This document shows positions 8,694 through 18,171 of a stretch of 64,000 nt of DNA, piece after piece. The notes beneath the pieces are model-generated. The model searched no databases. It was not told the origin of the DNA and saw only the letters and a list, made by a program, of their open reading frames with translations. This DNA comes from Streptomyces sp. NBC_00513 (GTDB lineage: Bacteria > Actinomycetota > Actinomycetes > Streptomycetales > Streptomycetaceae), in contig NZ_CP107845.1 of assembly GCF_041431415.1 (NCBI RefSeq), positions 2,294,001 through 2,358,000 on the forward strand, read 5' to 3'. The translations under genes were made by a program, and so were the position numbers. How positions within the stretch are numbered: position 1 is the first letter of the stretch; each line of letters opens with the position of its first letter.

Positions 8694-9347
8694 TCACGCC
8701 GCGCCGGCGGCGAGGCCGCTTTCCCAGGCCCACGCGGCGATCTCGACGCGGTTGCGGGCGTCGAGTTTGGTCTGGACGTTGGCCAGGTGGGTCTTGACGG
8801 TGGACAGTGAGACGAAGAGTTCGCCGGCGATCTCGGCGTTGGTCTGGCCGCGGGCGAGGCAGCGCACGACGTCGACCTCGCGTTCGGTGAGGGGTTCCGA
8901 GGGGCGGCGGGCGGCTCGGGCGGGCGGGGCGTGGGCCATTTCGCGGAGCAGCCGCACGGTGATGGCGGGCGAGACCAGGGAGTCGCCGACGGCGGCGGCG
9001 CGGACCGCTTCAACCAGCATGGCCGGGCTCGCGTCCTTCAGGAGGAAGCCGGACGCTCCGCCGCGGAGCGCCGCGTGGACGTATTCGTCGAGGTCGAAGG
9101 TGGTGACGATGACGATGCGTGGGGTGTCCTGGCCGGCGAGGCGTCGGGTGACTTCGAGGCCGTCGAGCCGGGGCATGCGGATGTCGAGGAGCAGGACGTC
9201 GGGTCGGTGGGCGGCGACGGCCGCGAGGGCCTCCTCGCCGTCGACGACGTCCGCGACGACCTCGATGTCGGGTTGGCTTTCGAGGATCATCCGGAAGCCG
9301 GTCCTGACCATTTCCTGGTCGTCCGCGATGACCACTCTGATCGTCAT
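8694..9347 (-). CDS. response regulator, NarL/FixJ family
   Basis: Two-component DNA-binding regulator of 217 residues. The receiver domain begins VVIADDQEMVR; the phospho-acceptor Asp is in LLLDIRMP near residue 54 and the switch lysine is in LLKDAS near residue 104. The C-terminal LuxR helix-turn-helix is LTEREVDVVRCLARG through TVKTHLANVQTK. It precedes its kinase on the same strand with a 109-nt gap. ATG at 9347 is the only start giving a normal receiver domain. The target genes are unknown; the divergent or neighbouring trypsin gene is a possibility without direct evidence. Confidence 0.93.
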   Translation of the reverse strand: MTIRVVIADDQEMVRTGFRMILESQPDIEVVADVVDGEEALAAVAAHRPDVLLLDIRMPRLDGLEVTRRLAGQDTPRIVIVTTFDLDEYVHAALRGGASGFLLKDASPAMLVEAVRAAAVGDSLVSPAITVRLLREMAHAPPARAARRPSEPLTEREVDVVRCLARGQTNAEIAGELFVSLSTVKTHLANVQTKLDARNRVEIAAWAWESGLAAGAA

Positions 9348-9462
9348 GCGTTGCCTGCCCCACTGTCGCCCGCTGCCGATGGTGTCGTCCCGGAGGGATT
9401 CGTTCCATGGGACCGGTGCGCGTGGCGTCCCGCAACCGCTCGGCGGGCCGTCGGGAGGGTGC

Positions 9463-9496
9463 CGCGGGACCGGCACGGCGGTGTGCCGGTCCCGCG
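9463..9496. terminator. 14-bp perfect hairpin upstream of the response regulator
   Basis: CGCGGGACCGGCAC (9463-9476) pairs with 9483-9496 around a 6-nt loop. It lies 39 nt beyond the large hairpin behind the trypsin gene, so it looks like a second, back-up terminator that shields the response-regulator promoter. Confidence 0.55.
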
Positions 9497-9534
9497 ATGG
9501 TTCGTTCGACGTTACGTGCGCGTGGGGTGGGGCG

Positions 9535-9586
9535 CCTCGTCCTTCCGGCCGTTTCCCCGCAGCTCGGTTCGGCCGGAAGGACGAGG
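9535..9586. terminator. 17-bp perfect hairpin terminating the trypsin gene
   Basis: CCTCGTCCTTCCGGCCG (9535-9551) and its exact complement (9570-9586) enclose an 18-nt loop. The stem begins 5 nt after the trypsin stop codon on the minus strand, the expected place for an intrinsic Streptomyces terminator without a U-tract. Confidence 0.8.
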
Positions 9587-9591
9587 GTGGG

Positions 9592-11384
<1,793 letters not shown>

Positions 11385-11528
11385 ACCGACTCCCTCACCC
11401 GGCGCCGACGCTCCCGACTCCGGTCCGGAACCCCGCGCCGGCGGTCTCGGAACAGGTTGGGACAACATCATGGGCCGACTGCGGTTCAGCGGGTGGATGT
11501 AGCGGGTAGTCATACTCCATCGCACGAG

Positions 11529-11577
11529 AGAAGCTCCGGATCCGACCCCTCGCCAGGGGGCCGGGCCCGGAGCTTCT
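11529..11577 (+). terminator. nested double hairpin with T-rich tail
   Basis: The outer stem AGAAGCTCCGG (11529-11539) pairs with CCGGAGCTTCT (11567-11577). Inside it CCCCT/AGGGG (11546-11550/11555-11559) forms a second hairpin. TTTCTCT follows on the plus strand, which is unusually close to a classical intrinsic terminator for Streptomyces. It lies 144 nt after the zincin gene, so it may instead end a short independent transcript. Confidence 0.65.
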
Positions 11578-11630
11578 TTCTCTGTGCGCGGACCCTCCCG
11601 ACCAGCCGGCCCGCGCGTACGGCTGTGCGC

Positions 11631-11981
11631 CTACAGGGCCCCGACGAAGGCGGCGAAGGCGGCGAAGGCGGCGAAGGCGGCGCGGCCGACGGTGAAGACG
11701 GGGCCGTCGGGGTTCTTGGAGTCCCGCACGGCGACCATGCAGGGCTGGGAGGCGACCTCTACGCAATCGCCGCCACCGTTACCGCTGTACGAGGCCTTGT
11801 GCCAGGCGGCGGCGCCGAGGGGAGCGCACTCGACGCAGTCGCCGCCGGTGCCTCCGCTGGACGAGGCCTTGCGCCAGACGGTGGTGCCGAGGGGGGCGCA
11901 CTCGACGCAGTCGCCGCCGCTGGAGCCGCTGTACGACGACTTACGCCACCGCGCGCCCGTCAGGTTCTGGATGGTTCCCAT
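11631..11981 (-). CDS. DUF397 protein with three tandem DUF397-type motifs
   Basis: Small acidic partner protein of the DUF5753 regulator upstream. DUF397 proteins are usually about 60-80 residues with one motif; this one has 116 residues and repeats the motif three times with a 24-residue period: WRKSSYSGSSGGDCVE, WRKASSSGGTGGDCVE and WHKASYSGNGGGDCVE. Only the third copy continues into the normal second half (VAVRDSKNPDGP). The C-terminus ends in four Ala-Ala-Phe units encoded by a 9-bp tandem repeat (about 11643-11682). The start overlaps the regulator's end by 41 nt, so they are probably co-translated. Such pairs (whiJ or abaA type) influence development and antibiotic production in Streptomyces; the function of the expanded form is unknown. 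Confidence 0.85.
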   Translation of the reverse strand: MGTIQNLTGARWRKSSYSGSSGGDCVECAPLGTTVWRKASSSGGTGGDCVECAPLGAAAWHKASYSGNGGGDCVEVASQPCMVAVRDSKNPDGPVFTVGRAAFAAFAAFAAFVGAL

Positions 11982-12789
11982 AACGTTCCTCCATTACGCG
12001 AGCGATCAGCGCGGCCGACGCCCGGGGAGAGAGGGCCTCGGCTTGCAGCCGAGCGTATCCGACCGAACGCTCTTTGATCACTTGCGGATTGGCGGTCATA
12101 TGGCCGGAGTCGTAGCTCTCGCTGTAGTGGATGTCCGGGTCGTCATCGAAGCGTAGGAGGTTGAACGAGCCCATCATTCCCGCGTGCTGGCCGGCCTTGA
12201 ACGGCAGGATCTGAATCTCCAGCCACGGCCGGCCCTGCAGTCCGAGCAGATAGGCGAGTTGCCTCCGCATGACCTCATGGCCTCCGATCTCCCGGAAGAG
12301 GGCGGCCTCGTCGAGCACCACCCACAGCACGGGCGGATGGTCGCGAGCCAGGATGCGTTGCCGATCCATGCGGGCAGCCACGGTCGTGTCGAGCTTGTCG
12401 GGGTTCTCGACTCCGAGCACCGCCCGCGCGTACTCCTCGGTCTGGAGGAGCCCGTACACCAACTGCGACTGGTACGTGGAGATGTACGCCGCCTTGGCCT
12501 CCATGTCGGCGTACGCCTGGAACCACGTCGGCAACTGGCTCCTCAGCACCAGCCCCACCAGCCGGGAGAACACCCCGCCCGTCACCAGCGCCGCGTCCAC
12601 CCGGTCCGAGAACTCGCGGGTCGGTACCTTCCGCGCCGTCTCGATCTGTCCGACAAGGGAGCCCGCGCAGAAGATGATGTCGCCGAGCTGCGCCTGTTTC
12701 AGCCCGGCGTCCTCCCTCAGGCGGCGCAGTTCGGAGCCGTAGTAGTCCAGCGGCGATGCGCTGGGATCGAGGTTGCGGATGTTGACCAC
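11941..12789 (-). CDS. XRE-family regulator with DUF5753 domain (WhiJ/AbaA-type)
   Basis: DNA-binding protein of 282 residues. The N-terminal Cro/CI helix-turn-helix covers roughly residues 17-70 (LRRLREDAGLKQAQLGD, then IETARKVPTREF). Residues from about 95 on match the DUF5753 ligand or partner domain: STYQSQLVYGLLQTEEYARA, ARMDRQRIL, LPFKAGQHAGMMGSF. Streptomyces genomes hold dozens of such regulators, each normally beside a DUF397 gene as here. They act as transcriptional repressors relieved by, or dependent on, the small partner. The operator is not evident in the 166-nt upstream region. Confidence 0.9.
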   Translation of the reverse strand: MVNIRNLDPSASPLDYYGSELRRLREDAGLKQAQLGDIIFCAGSLVGQIETARKVPTREFSDRVDAALVTGGVFSRLVGLVLRSQLPTWFQAYADMEAKAAYISTYQSQLVYGLLQTEEYARAVLGVENPDKLDTTVAARMDRQRILARDHPPVLWVVLDEAALFREIGGHEVMRRQLAYLLGLQGRPWLEIQILPFKAGQHAGMMGSFNLLRFDDDPDIHYSESYDSGHMTANPQVIKERSVGYARLQAEALSPRASAALIARVMEERYGNHPEPDGRAVA

Positions 12790-12885
12790 GGGCGGTCACC
12801 CCCATGCTCGCGGCGCCGTGCGGCGTTCGGTCGGGTCCAGTCCGTGGCCGAGCGTAACCAGGCCTGCGCACGGAGGTGGCCCGAA

Positions 12886-12936
12886 TCCCTCGACTCCCCT
12901 CCCTTCGAGGGAAGCCGAGGGAAGCTGAGGGAGGGG
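12886..12936. other. two interleaved inverted repeats (possible pseudoknot or terminator)
   Basis: TCCCTCGA (12886-12893) pairs exactly with TCGAGGGA (12905-12912). The intervening loop contains CCCCTCCC (12896-12903), which pairs exactly with GGGAGGGG (12929-12936). GAGGGAAGC is also repeated twice. The element lies just after the stop of the minus-strand SDR gene and before the DUF5753 regulator on neither side of a divergent promoter, so terminator function is likely; the interleaved geometry is unusual. Confidence 0.5.
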
Positions 12937-12955
12937 ACGCGCTCGCCGCCCCGAA

Positions 12956-13864
12956 CTACCGCGCCCCGTACACCGGCTGCGGTGCCTCCGCCGCCGCCAG
13001 GAGCTTCGTCGCCGCCTCCCCCGCCTCCGCCGGGGTCCAGCGCTCGCCGCGCTCCGCCGTCGGGCCCGGCCGCCAGCCCTCCATCACCGTGATCCGGCCG
13101 CCCTCGGCCTCGAAGACCCGGCCGCTCACCCCGGCCGAGGCGTCCGAGCCCAGCCACACCACCAGCGGCGACACGTTCTCCGGGGCCATCGCGTCGAACT
13201 CCCCGGCCGCCGGCGCCGCCATGGTCCGCGCGAAGGTCTCCTCCGTCATCCGGGTGCGGGCCGCCGGGGCGACGGCGTTGACCTGGACCCCGTACCGGCC
13301 CATCTCCTCCGCCGCGACCAGCGTCAGGCCGAGGATCCCGGCCTTGGCCGCGCTGTAGTTGCCCTGCCCCACCGATCCGAGCAGTCCCGCGCCCGAGGAG
13401 GTGTTGACCACCCGCGCCGCGACGGGCCGGCCCGCCTTCGCCTGCGCCCGCCAGTGCGCGGCGGCGTGCTTGAGGGGCAGGAAGTGCCCCTTCAGGTGCA
13501 CGCGCATCACCGCGTCCCAGTCGTCCTCGTCCAGGTTGACCAGCATCCGGTCCCGCAGGAAACCGGCGTTGTTGACGAGGGTGTCCAGCCGCCCGAAGCC
13601 GGCGACGGCGTCCGCGACCAGCGAGGCCGCGCCGCGCGCGGTGGCGATGTCCCCGCCGTGCGCCAGCGCCTCCCCGCCCAGCGCGCGGATCTCCTCGACG
13701 ACCCGCGCCGCCGGACCGTCCGGGCCGGGCAGCCCGTCGAGGCCGACCCCCAGGTCGTTGACGACGACCTTCGCCCCTTCCGCCGCGAAGGCCAGCGCGT
13801 GGGCGCGGCCCAGCCCTCGACCCGCGCCCGTCACGATGACCACACGTCCTTCGGCAAGTCCCAT
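12956..13864 (-). CDS. SDR-family 3-hydroxyacyl-CoA-type dehydrogenase (Rv3548c-like)
   Basis: NAD(P)-dependent short-chain dehydrogenase of 302 residues. It has the cofactor motif TGAGRGLGRAHA near residue 12, NNAG near residue 92, a catalytic Ser, and YSAAK near residue 165. The NDLGVGLDG insertion and the ~45-residue C-terminal extension are typical of the 17-beta-hydroxysteroid dehydrogenase type 4 (MFE-2) group, which oxidises 3-hydroxyacyl-CoA. It starts 1 nt after the next SDR, and this pair lies divergent to echA20 exactly as Rv3548c-Rv3549c do in mycobacteria. A role in steroid ring or side-chain beta-oxidation is inferred from that context. Confidence 0.85.
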   Translation of the reverse strand: MGLAEGRVVIVTGAGRGLGRAHALAFAAEGAKVVVNDLGVGLDGLPGPDGPAARVVEEIRALGGEALAHGGDIATARGAASLVADAVAGFGRLDTLVNNAGFLRDRMLVNLDEDDWDAVMRVHLKGHFLPLKHAAAHWRAQAKAGRPVAARVVNTSSGAGLLGSVGQGNYSAAKAGILGLTLVAAEEMGRYGVQVNAVAPAARTRMTEETFARTMAAPAAGEFDAMAPENVSPLVVWLGSDASAGVSGRVFEAEGGRITVMEGWRPGPTAERGERWTPAEAGEAATKLLAAAEAPQPVYGAR

Positions 13865-13865
13865 G

Positions 13866-14630
13866 TCAGTTCTCCTTGTTGACAGTCGCCGCGTCCAGGA
13901 AGGCCGGGCGTTCGCCGCCTCCGTGCACGAGCAGGCTCGCGCCGCTCACGTATCCGGCCCGGTCTCCGGCGAGGAACACCGCCGCCTCGCCCACGTCGCC
14001 CGGGTCGGCCAGTCGCCCCAGCGGCACGGTCGCGCCGACCGCGGCGATCCCGGCCTCGTCCCCGTAGTGCAGGTGCGACAGTTCGGTGCGCACCATGCCG
14101 AGGACCAGCGAGTTGACCCGTACCTCGGGCGCCCACTCCACGGCCATCGACCGGGCCAGGTTCTCCAGTCCCGCCTTGGCCGCGCCGTAGGCGGCCGTGC
14201 CGGGTGAGGGGCGGGTGCCGCTGACGCTGCCGATCATCACGACCGAGCCGTGCGAGTCCCGCAGCCACGGGTACGCAGCGAGTGAGGCGGTCAGGGGGGC
14301 CACCAGGTTCAGTTCGACGACCCGTGCGTGCCGTTCGGCGTCGCCCTCCCCCAGCAGCCGGTACGGGGTGCCGCCCGCGTTGTTCACCAGGCAGTCGAGC
14401 CGCCCGTATCGGTGCGCCGCCGCCGCGAAGAACTCCGTCACGGCGGCCGGGTCGCGCAGGTCGAGCGGCGTGAAGGCGGCCGTGCGGCCCGCCGCGGCCA
14501 CCGGTTCGTCCGGTGGGCGGCGGGCGCAGACGAGGACCTCCGCGCCGGCCGCGAGGAACGATCGCGCGATGCCGGCGCCGACGCCCCGGGTTCCGCCGGT
14601 GACGACGACGACCCTCCCGTTGAGCTCCAT
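13866..14630 (-). CDS. SDR-family oxidoreductase (Rv3549c-like)
   Basis: Classical short-chain dehydrogenase of 254 residues: TGGTRGVGAGIA (cofactor), NNAGGTP, the catalytic Ser in MIGSVSG, and YGAAKAG with the Tyr-x3-Lys pair. It is the first gene of a minus-strand pair divergent from echA20, with the shared palindrome in between, so it should be controlled by KstR2. The mycobacterial counterpart belongs to the cholesterol C/D-ring regulon, but its substrate is not firmly assigned. The last residues (DAATVNKEN) extend past the usual SDR end. Confidence 0.85.
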   Translation of the reverse strand: MELNGRVVVVTGGTRGVGAGIARSFLAAGAEVLVCARRPPDEPVAAAGRTAAFTPLDLRDPAAVTEFFAAAAHRYGRLDCLVNNAGGTPYRLLGEGDAERHARVVELNLVAPLTASLAAYPWLRDSHGSVVMIGSVSGTRPSPGTAAYGAAKAGLENLARSMAVEWAPEVRVNSLVLGMVRTELSHLHYGDEAGIAAVGATVPLGRLADPGDVGEAAVFLAGDRAGYVSGASLLVHGGGERPAFLDAATVNKEN

Positions 14631-14646
14631 CGGCTGCTACCTTCCT

Positions 14647-14666
14647 CACCTAACAAATGTTTGGTG
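14647..14666. promoter_or_regulatory. candidate KstR2 operator between the SDR pair and echA20
   Basis: A near-perfect palindrome with core CCTAACA-AA-TGTTTGG (14649-14664), flanked by CA and TG. The same pattern, CCwAACAnnTGTTwGG, occurs at 24253-24268 in the other divergent promoter of the island. A TetR-type dimer would bind a site of this length. It lies 17 nt before the SDR start and 21 nt before the echA20 ATG, so binding would block both promoters. Confidence 0.75.
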
Positions 14667-14686
14667 GAAAGGTAGCTGATCCGCTC

Positions 14687-15436
14687 ATGGGTGTCTCCAC
14701 CTCCGGCCCCGACAAGGGCATCGCACTCGTCACAGTCGACTTCCCGCCCGTCAACGCACTGCCCGTACACGGCTGGTACGAGCTGGCCGACGCACTGCGC
14801 GCCGCCGGCCGCGACCCCGACGTCCGGTGCGTCGTACTCGCCGCCGAGGGCCGGGGCTTCAACGCGGGCGTGGACATCAAGGAGATGCAGCGCGACACCG
14901 GCCACGACGCCCTCATCGGCGCCAACCGGGGCTGCTACGAGGCGTTCGCCGCCGTGTACGACTGCGAGGTCCCCGTCGTCGCCGCCGTGAACGGCTTCTG
15001 CCTGGGCGGCGGGATCGGCCTGGTCGGCAACGCCGACGCGATCGTCGCCTCCGACGACGCCGTCTTCGGGCTGCCGGAACTGGACCGGGGCGCGCTCGGC
15101 GCGGCCACGCACCTGGCCCGCCTCGTCCCCCAACACCTGATGCGCACCTTGTACTACACCTCGCGGACCGTGAGCGCCGCCGAACTGCACGCGCACGGTT
15201 CGGTGTGGAAGGTGGTCCCGCCCGCCGGGCTGCGGGCGGCGGCACTGGAACTCGCCGCCGAGATCGCCCGCAAGGACGGCCTGCTGATCCGGCTGGCCAA
15301 GTCCGCCATCAACGGCATCGACCCCGTGGACGTGCGACGCAGCTACCGCTTCGAGCAGGGCTTCACCTTCGAGGCCAATCTCAGCGGGGTGGCCGACCGG
15401 GTCCGCGACACCTTCGGAAAGGCGGACGAGGCATGA
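14687..15436 (+). CDS. echA20: enoyl-CoA hydratase/isomerase family ring hydrolase, EchA20-like
   Basis: Crotonase-fold protein of 249 residues. In mycobacteria EchA20 hydrolytically opens the D ring of the steroid-derived CoA thioester (5-OH-HIC-CoA branch). The oxyanion-hole segments are AAEGRGFNAGVDIKEM (about 48-63) and GFCLGGGIGLVGNAD (about 95-109). ATG at 14687 gives the family length; the upstream in-frame ATG at 14657 lies inside the operator and is unlikely. AAAGG is 14 nt upstream, a rather long spacing. The stop overlaps the ipdA start by 4 nt. Assignment rests on the order echA20-ipdA-ipdB-ipdC. Confidence 0.87.
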   Translation: MGVSTSGPDKGIALVTVDFPPVNALPVHGWYELADALRAAGRDPDVRCVVLAAEGRGFNAGVDIKEMQRDTGHDALIGANRGCYEAFAAVYDCEVPVVAAVNGFCLGGGIGLVGNADAIVASDDAVFGLPELDRGALGAATHLARLVPQHLMRTLYYTSRTVSAAELHAHGSVWKVVPPAGLRAAALELAAEIARKDGLLIRLAKSAINGIDPVDVRRSYRFEQGFTFEANLSGVADRVRDTFGKADEA

Positions 15437-16299
15437 GCGGCACTTCGGCGTCGGACAAGGTGATGTCCCCTGAGGAAGTGGTCGGCCGGCTGCGCAGCGG
15501 CATGACCGTCGGCATCGGCGGCTGGGGCTCGCGGCGCAAGCCCATGGCCCTGGTGCGGGCACTGCTCCGATCCGAGATCACCGATCTCACCGTGGTCTCG
15601 TACGGCGGCCCCGACGTCGGCCTGCTGGCCGCCGCGGGCCGGATCCGCCGGCTCGTCACCCCCTTCGTGACCCTCGACTCGATCCCGCTGGAGCCGCACT
15701 ACCGGGCCGCCCGAGAACGCGGCGCCTTCGCCCTCGCCGAGCTCGACGAGGCCATGTTCATGTGGGGACTGCACGCCGCCGCCAACCGGCTGCCCTTCCT
15801 GCCCGTCCGCGCCGGCCTCGGCTCCGACCTCATGCGGGTCAACCCGAACCTGCGGACCGTCACCTCCCCCTACGAGGACGGCGAGGAGTTCGTCGCCGTC
15901 CCCGCGCTGCGCATGGACGCCGCGCTCGTGCACCTCAACCGCGCCGACCGCCTCGGCAACGCCCAGTACCTGGGCCCCGACCCGTACTTCGACGACCTGT
16001 TCTGCGAGGCCGCGGACGCCGCGTACGTCTCCTGCGAGCGGCTCGTCGAAACCGCCGAGCTGTCCAAGGCCGGTCCGCCGCAGTCCCTGCTGGTCAGCCG
16101 GCATTCCGTCACCGGGGTGGTGGAGACCCCGAACGGCGCGCACTTCACCTCCTGCGTGCCCGACCACGACCGCGACGAGCCCTTCCAGAAGCTGTACGCG
16201 AGCACCCCCTGGCCCGAGTTCGCCGCCCGGTTCCTGTCCGGCGCGAGCGAGCACGACTACCAGTCCGCCGTGCGGACCTGGCACGAGGAGCAGCAGTGA
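15433..16299 (+). CDS. ipdA: CoA-transferase family ring-cleaving hydrolase, alpha subunit (IpdA)
   Basis: Alpha subunit of a two-subunit CoA-transferase-fold enzyme. In Mycobacterium and Rhodococcus IpdAB opens the last steroid ring (C ring) of COCHEA-CoA hydrolytically, not by CoA transfer. The 288-residue protein starts with the family's glycine loop, GMTVGIGGWGSRRKP, and has SYGGPDVGLLAAAG and the ring-hydrolase-type block LPVRAGLGSDLM. The next gene encodes the beta subunit and overlaps by 4 nt (GTGA). Family alone would allow glutaconate-type CoA-transferase, but neighbours echA20, ipdC and kstR2 favour IpdA. Confidence 0.9.
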   Translation: MSGTSASDKVMSPEEVVGRLRSGMTVGIGGWGSRRKPMALVRALLRSEITDLTVVSYGGPDVGLLAAAGRIRRLVTPFVTLDSIPLEPHYRAARERGAFALAELDEAMFMWGLHAAANRLPFLPVRAGLGSDLMRVNPNLRTVTSPYEDGEEFVAVPALRMDAALVHLNRADRLGNAQYLGPDPYFDDLFCEAADAAYVSCERLVETAELSKAGPPQSLLVSRHSVTGVVETPNGAHFTSCVPDHDRDEPFQKLYASTPWPEFAARFLSGASEHDYQSAVRTWHEEQQ

Positions 16300-17051
16300 G
16301 CACAGAGCCGGAGCCGGCGGCCACCGCGGGCGTCAGTCGCGCCGAGTACTGCGTGATCGCCTGCGCCGAGGCCTGGCGGGGCGACGGCGAGGTGCTCGCC
16401 TCACCGATGGGGCTGATCCCGTCCTTCGGGGCCCGTCTCGCGAAGCGGACCTTCTCCCCCGACCTGCTGTTGACCGACGGCGAGGCCACGCTGGTCGGGC
16501 TCGACGGGACGCCCGAGGGCTGGCTGCCGTACCGCCGTCACCTCACGATGGTCACCGGCGGCCGGCGGCACGTGATGATGGGCGCGAGCCAGATCGACCG
16601 GTACGGCAACCAGAACATCTCCTGTATCGGGGACTGGGAGCAGCCGACCCGCCAGCTCCTGGGGGTGCGCGGCGCGCCCGTCAACACCCTCAACAATCCG
16701 GTGAGTTACTGGATCCCCAAGCATTCCCGCCGGGTGTTCGTGGAGCGGGTCGACATGGTCTGCGGCGTCGGCTACGACCGCGCGGAGGCGGCCGGGGCGA
16801 CCCGCTTCCACCGCCTGCCGCGCGTGGTCAGCGATCTCGGGGTCTTCGACTTCACCGGCCCCGGCCACGCCATGCGCCTGGTGTCCGTGCATCCGGGCGT
16901 GAGCGTCGAGCAGGTCCGGGAGGCCACCGGTTTCGAGCTGACGATCGCCGACGAGGTCCCGTACACCCGGGAGCCGACGCCGGAGGAACTGCGGCTGATC
17001 CGCGAGGTCGTCGACCCCGAGGGGCTGCGCGACCGGGAAGTGCGGGCCTGA
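16296..17051 (+). CDS. ipdB: CoA-transferase family ring-cleaving hydrolase, beta subunit (IpdB)
   Basis: Beta subunit partner of IpdA, 251 residues, starting at GTG overlapping the ipdA stop (GTGA). Conserved blocks are EVLASPMGLIPSFGARLAK, DLLLTDGEATLVG, MMGASQIDRYGNQNIS and the C-terminal segment DLGVFDFTGPGHAMRL, typical of the beta subunit of this family. The two subunits should form an alpha2-beta2 cytosolic enzyme acting late in steroid C/D-ring degradation to give a linear CoA thioester. Confidence 0.9.
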   Translation: MSTEPEPAATAGVSRAEYCVIACAEAWRGDGEVLASPMGLIPSFGARLAKRTFSPDLLLTDGEATLVGLDGTPEGWLPYRRHLTMVTGGRRHVMMGASQIDRYGNQNISCIGDWEQPTRQLLGVRGAPVNTLNNPVSYWIPKHSRRVFVERVDMVCGVGYDRAEAAGATRFHRLPRVVSDLGVFDFTGPGHAMRLVSVHPGVSVEQVREATGFELTIADEVPYTREPTPEELRLIREVVDPEGLRDREVRA

Positions 17052-17054
17052 CGG

Positions 17055-18140
17055 ATGGAGACGGCATTCACCAGGCTGGTCGGGGTCCGCCATCCGATCG
17101 TGCAGACGGGCATGGGCTGGGTGGCCGGACCCCGACTGGTGTCGGCGGCGGCGAACGCGGGGGCGCTGGGGATCCTGGCCTCGGCGACGATGACGACCGG
17201 GCAGTTGCGTGCGGCGATCCACGAGGTGAAGTCCCGTACGGACGCCCCGTTCGGGGTCAATCTGCGCGCGGACGCCGGGGACGCGGCCGAGCGGGTGCGG
17301 CTGATCGTCGACGAGGGGGTCCGGGTCGCGTCGTTCGCCCTCGCCCCGTCGAAGGAGCTGATCGCCCGGCTCAAGGACGCGGGCGTGGTCGTCGTCCCCT
17401 CGATCGGGGCCCGGCGGCACGCCGAGAAGGTCGCCGCCTGGGGCGCCGACGCGGTGATCGTGCAGGGCGGCGAGGGCGGCGGGCACACCGGGGACGTGGC
17501 CACGACGGTGCTGCTGCCGCAGGTGGTGGACGCGGTGGACATCCCGGTGATCGCGGCGGGCGGGTTCCACGACGGTCGCGGGCTGGTCGCCGCGCTGTCG
17601 TACGGGGCGGCGGGCATCGCCATGGGCACCCGCTTCCTGTTGACCTCGGACTCCACCGTCCCGGACGCCGTCAAGGCCGAGTACCTGAAGGCCACGGTCA
17701 AGGACGTCACCGTCACCACCGCCGTCGACGGGCTGCCGCACCGGATGCTCCGCAGCGAGCTGGTCGCCTCCCTGGAGCGGGCGGGCCGCGCGCGGGCCCT
17801 CGCCAAGGCGGTGCGGCACGCGGCCGGCTTCCGGAAGCTGTCGGGGATGTCCTGGTCGCGGATGGTGCGCGACGGCCTGGCGATGAAACACGGCAAGGAC
17901 CTGTCCTGGAGCCAGGTCCTGCTCGCCGCGAACACCCCCATGCTCCTCAAGGCGTCCATGGTCGAGGGCCGTACGGACCTCGGCGTCATGGCATCGGGCC
18001 AGGTCGCGGGCGTGATCGAGGACCTTCCGTCGTGTGCGGAACTCGTCGCCCGGGTCATGGCCGAGGCCCACACCGTGCTGGACCGACTGCACGACCTCAA
18101 CCCCCCGCACTCGCTCGGCGTCCTGCCACCCGCAGGGTGA
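17055..18140 (+). CDS. ipdC: NPD/nitronate monooxygenase-family flavoprotein (IpdC-like)
   Basis: TIM-barrel FMN enzyme of 361 residues in the 2-nitropropane dioxygenase superfamily. The family signatures are QTGMGWVAGPRLVSAAANAG at the N-terminus, VQGGEGGGHTGD near residue 138 (conserved His of the family) and IAAGGFHDGRG followed by GIAMGTRFL for the FMN phosphate. In mycobacteria the ipdB-adjacent member, IpdC, acts in the same C/D-ring pathway as a CoA-thioester oxidoreductase. It starts 3 nt after ipdB and ends the plus-strand operon. Confidence 0.87.
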   Translation: METAFTRLVGVRHPIVQTGMGWVAGPRLVSAAANAGALGILASATMTTGQLRAAIHEVKSRTDAPFGVNLRADAGDAAERVRLIVDEGVRVASFALAPSKELIARLKDAGVVVVPSIGARRHAEKVAAWGADAVIVQGGEGGGHTGDVATTVLLPQVVDAVDIPVIAAGGFHDGRGLVAALSYGAAGIAMGTRFLLTSDSTVPDAVKAEYLKATVKDVTVTTAVDGLPHRMLRSELVASLERAGRARALAKAVRHAAGFRKLSGMSWSRMVRDGLAMKHGKDLSWSQVLLAANTPMLLKASMVEGRTDLGVMASGQVAGVIEDLPSCAELVARVMAEAHTVLDRLHDLNPPHSLGVLPPAG

Positions 18141-18171
18141 TCCCCCTTCTCCGTTACAGGAGTCGCCCCAG

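Noticed and set aside
4352..8797. Very long plus-strand open frame opposite pepN, chorismate mutase and the kinase
   Set aside because: It runs antisense through three well-supported genes, is Gly/Val/Glu-rich without any domain, and arises from the G/C-rich third positions of the real genes.
14657..14686. Upstream ATG for echA20 at 14657
   Set aside because: It lies inside the palindromic operator and would add ten residues not typical of the family; the ATG at 14687 gives the usual length.
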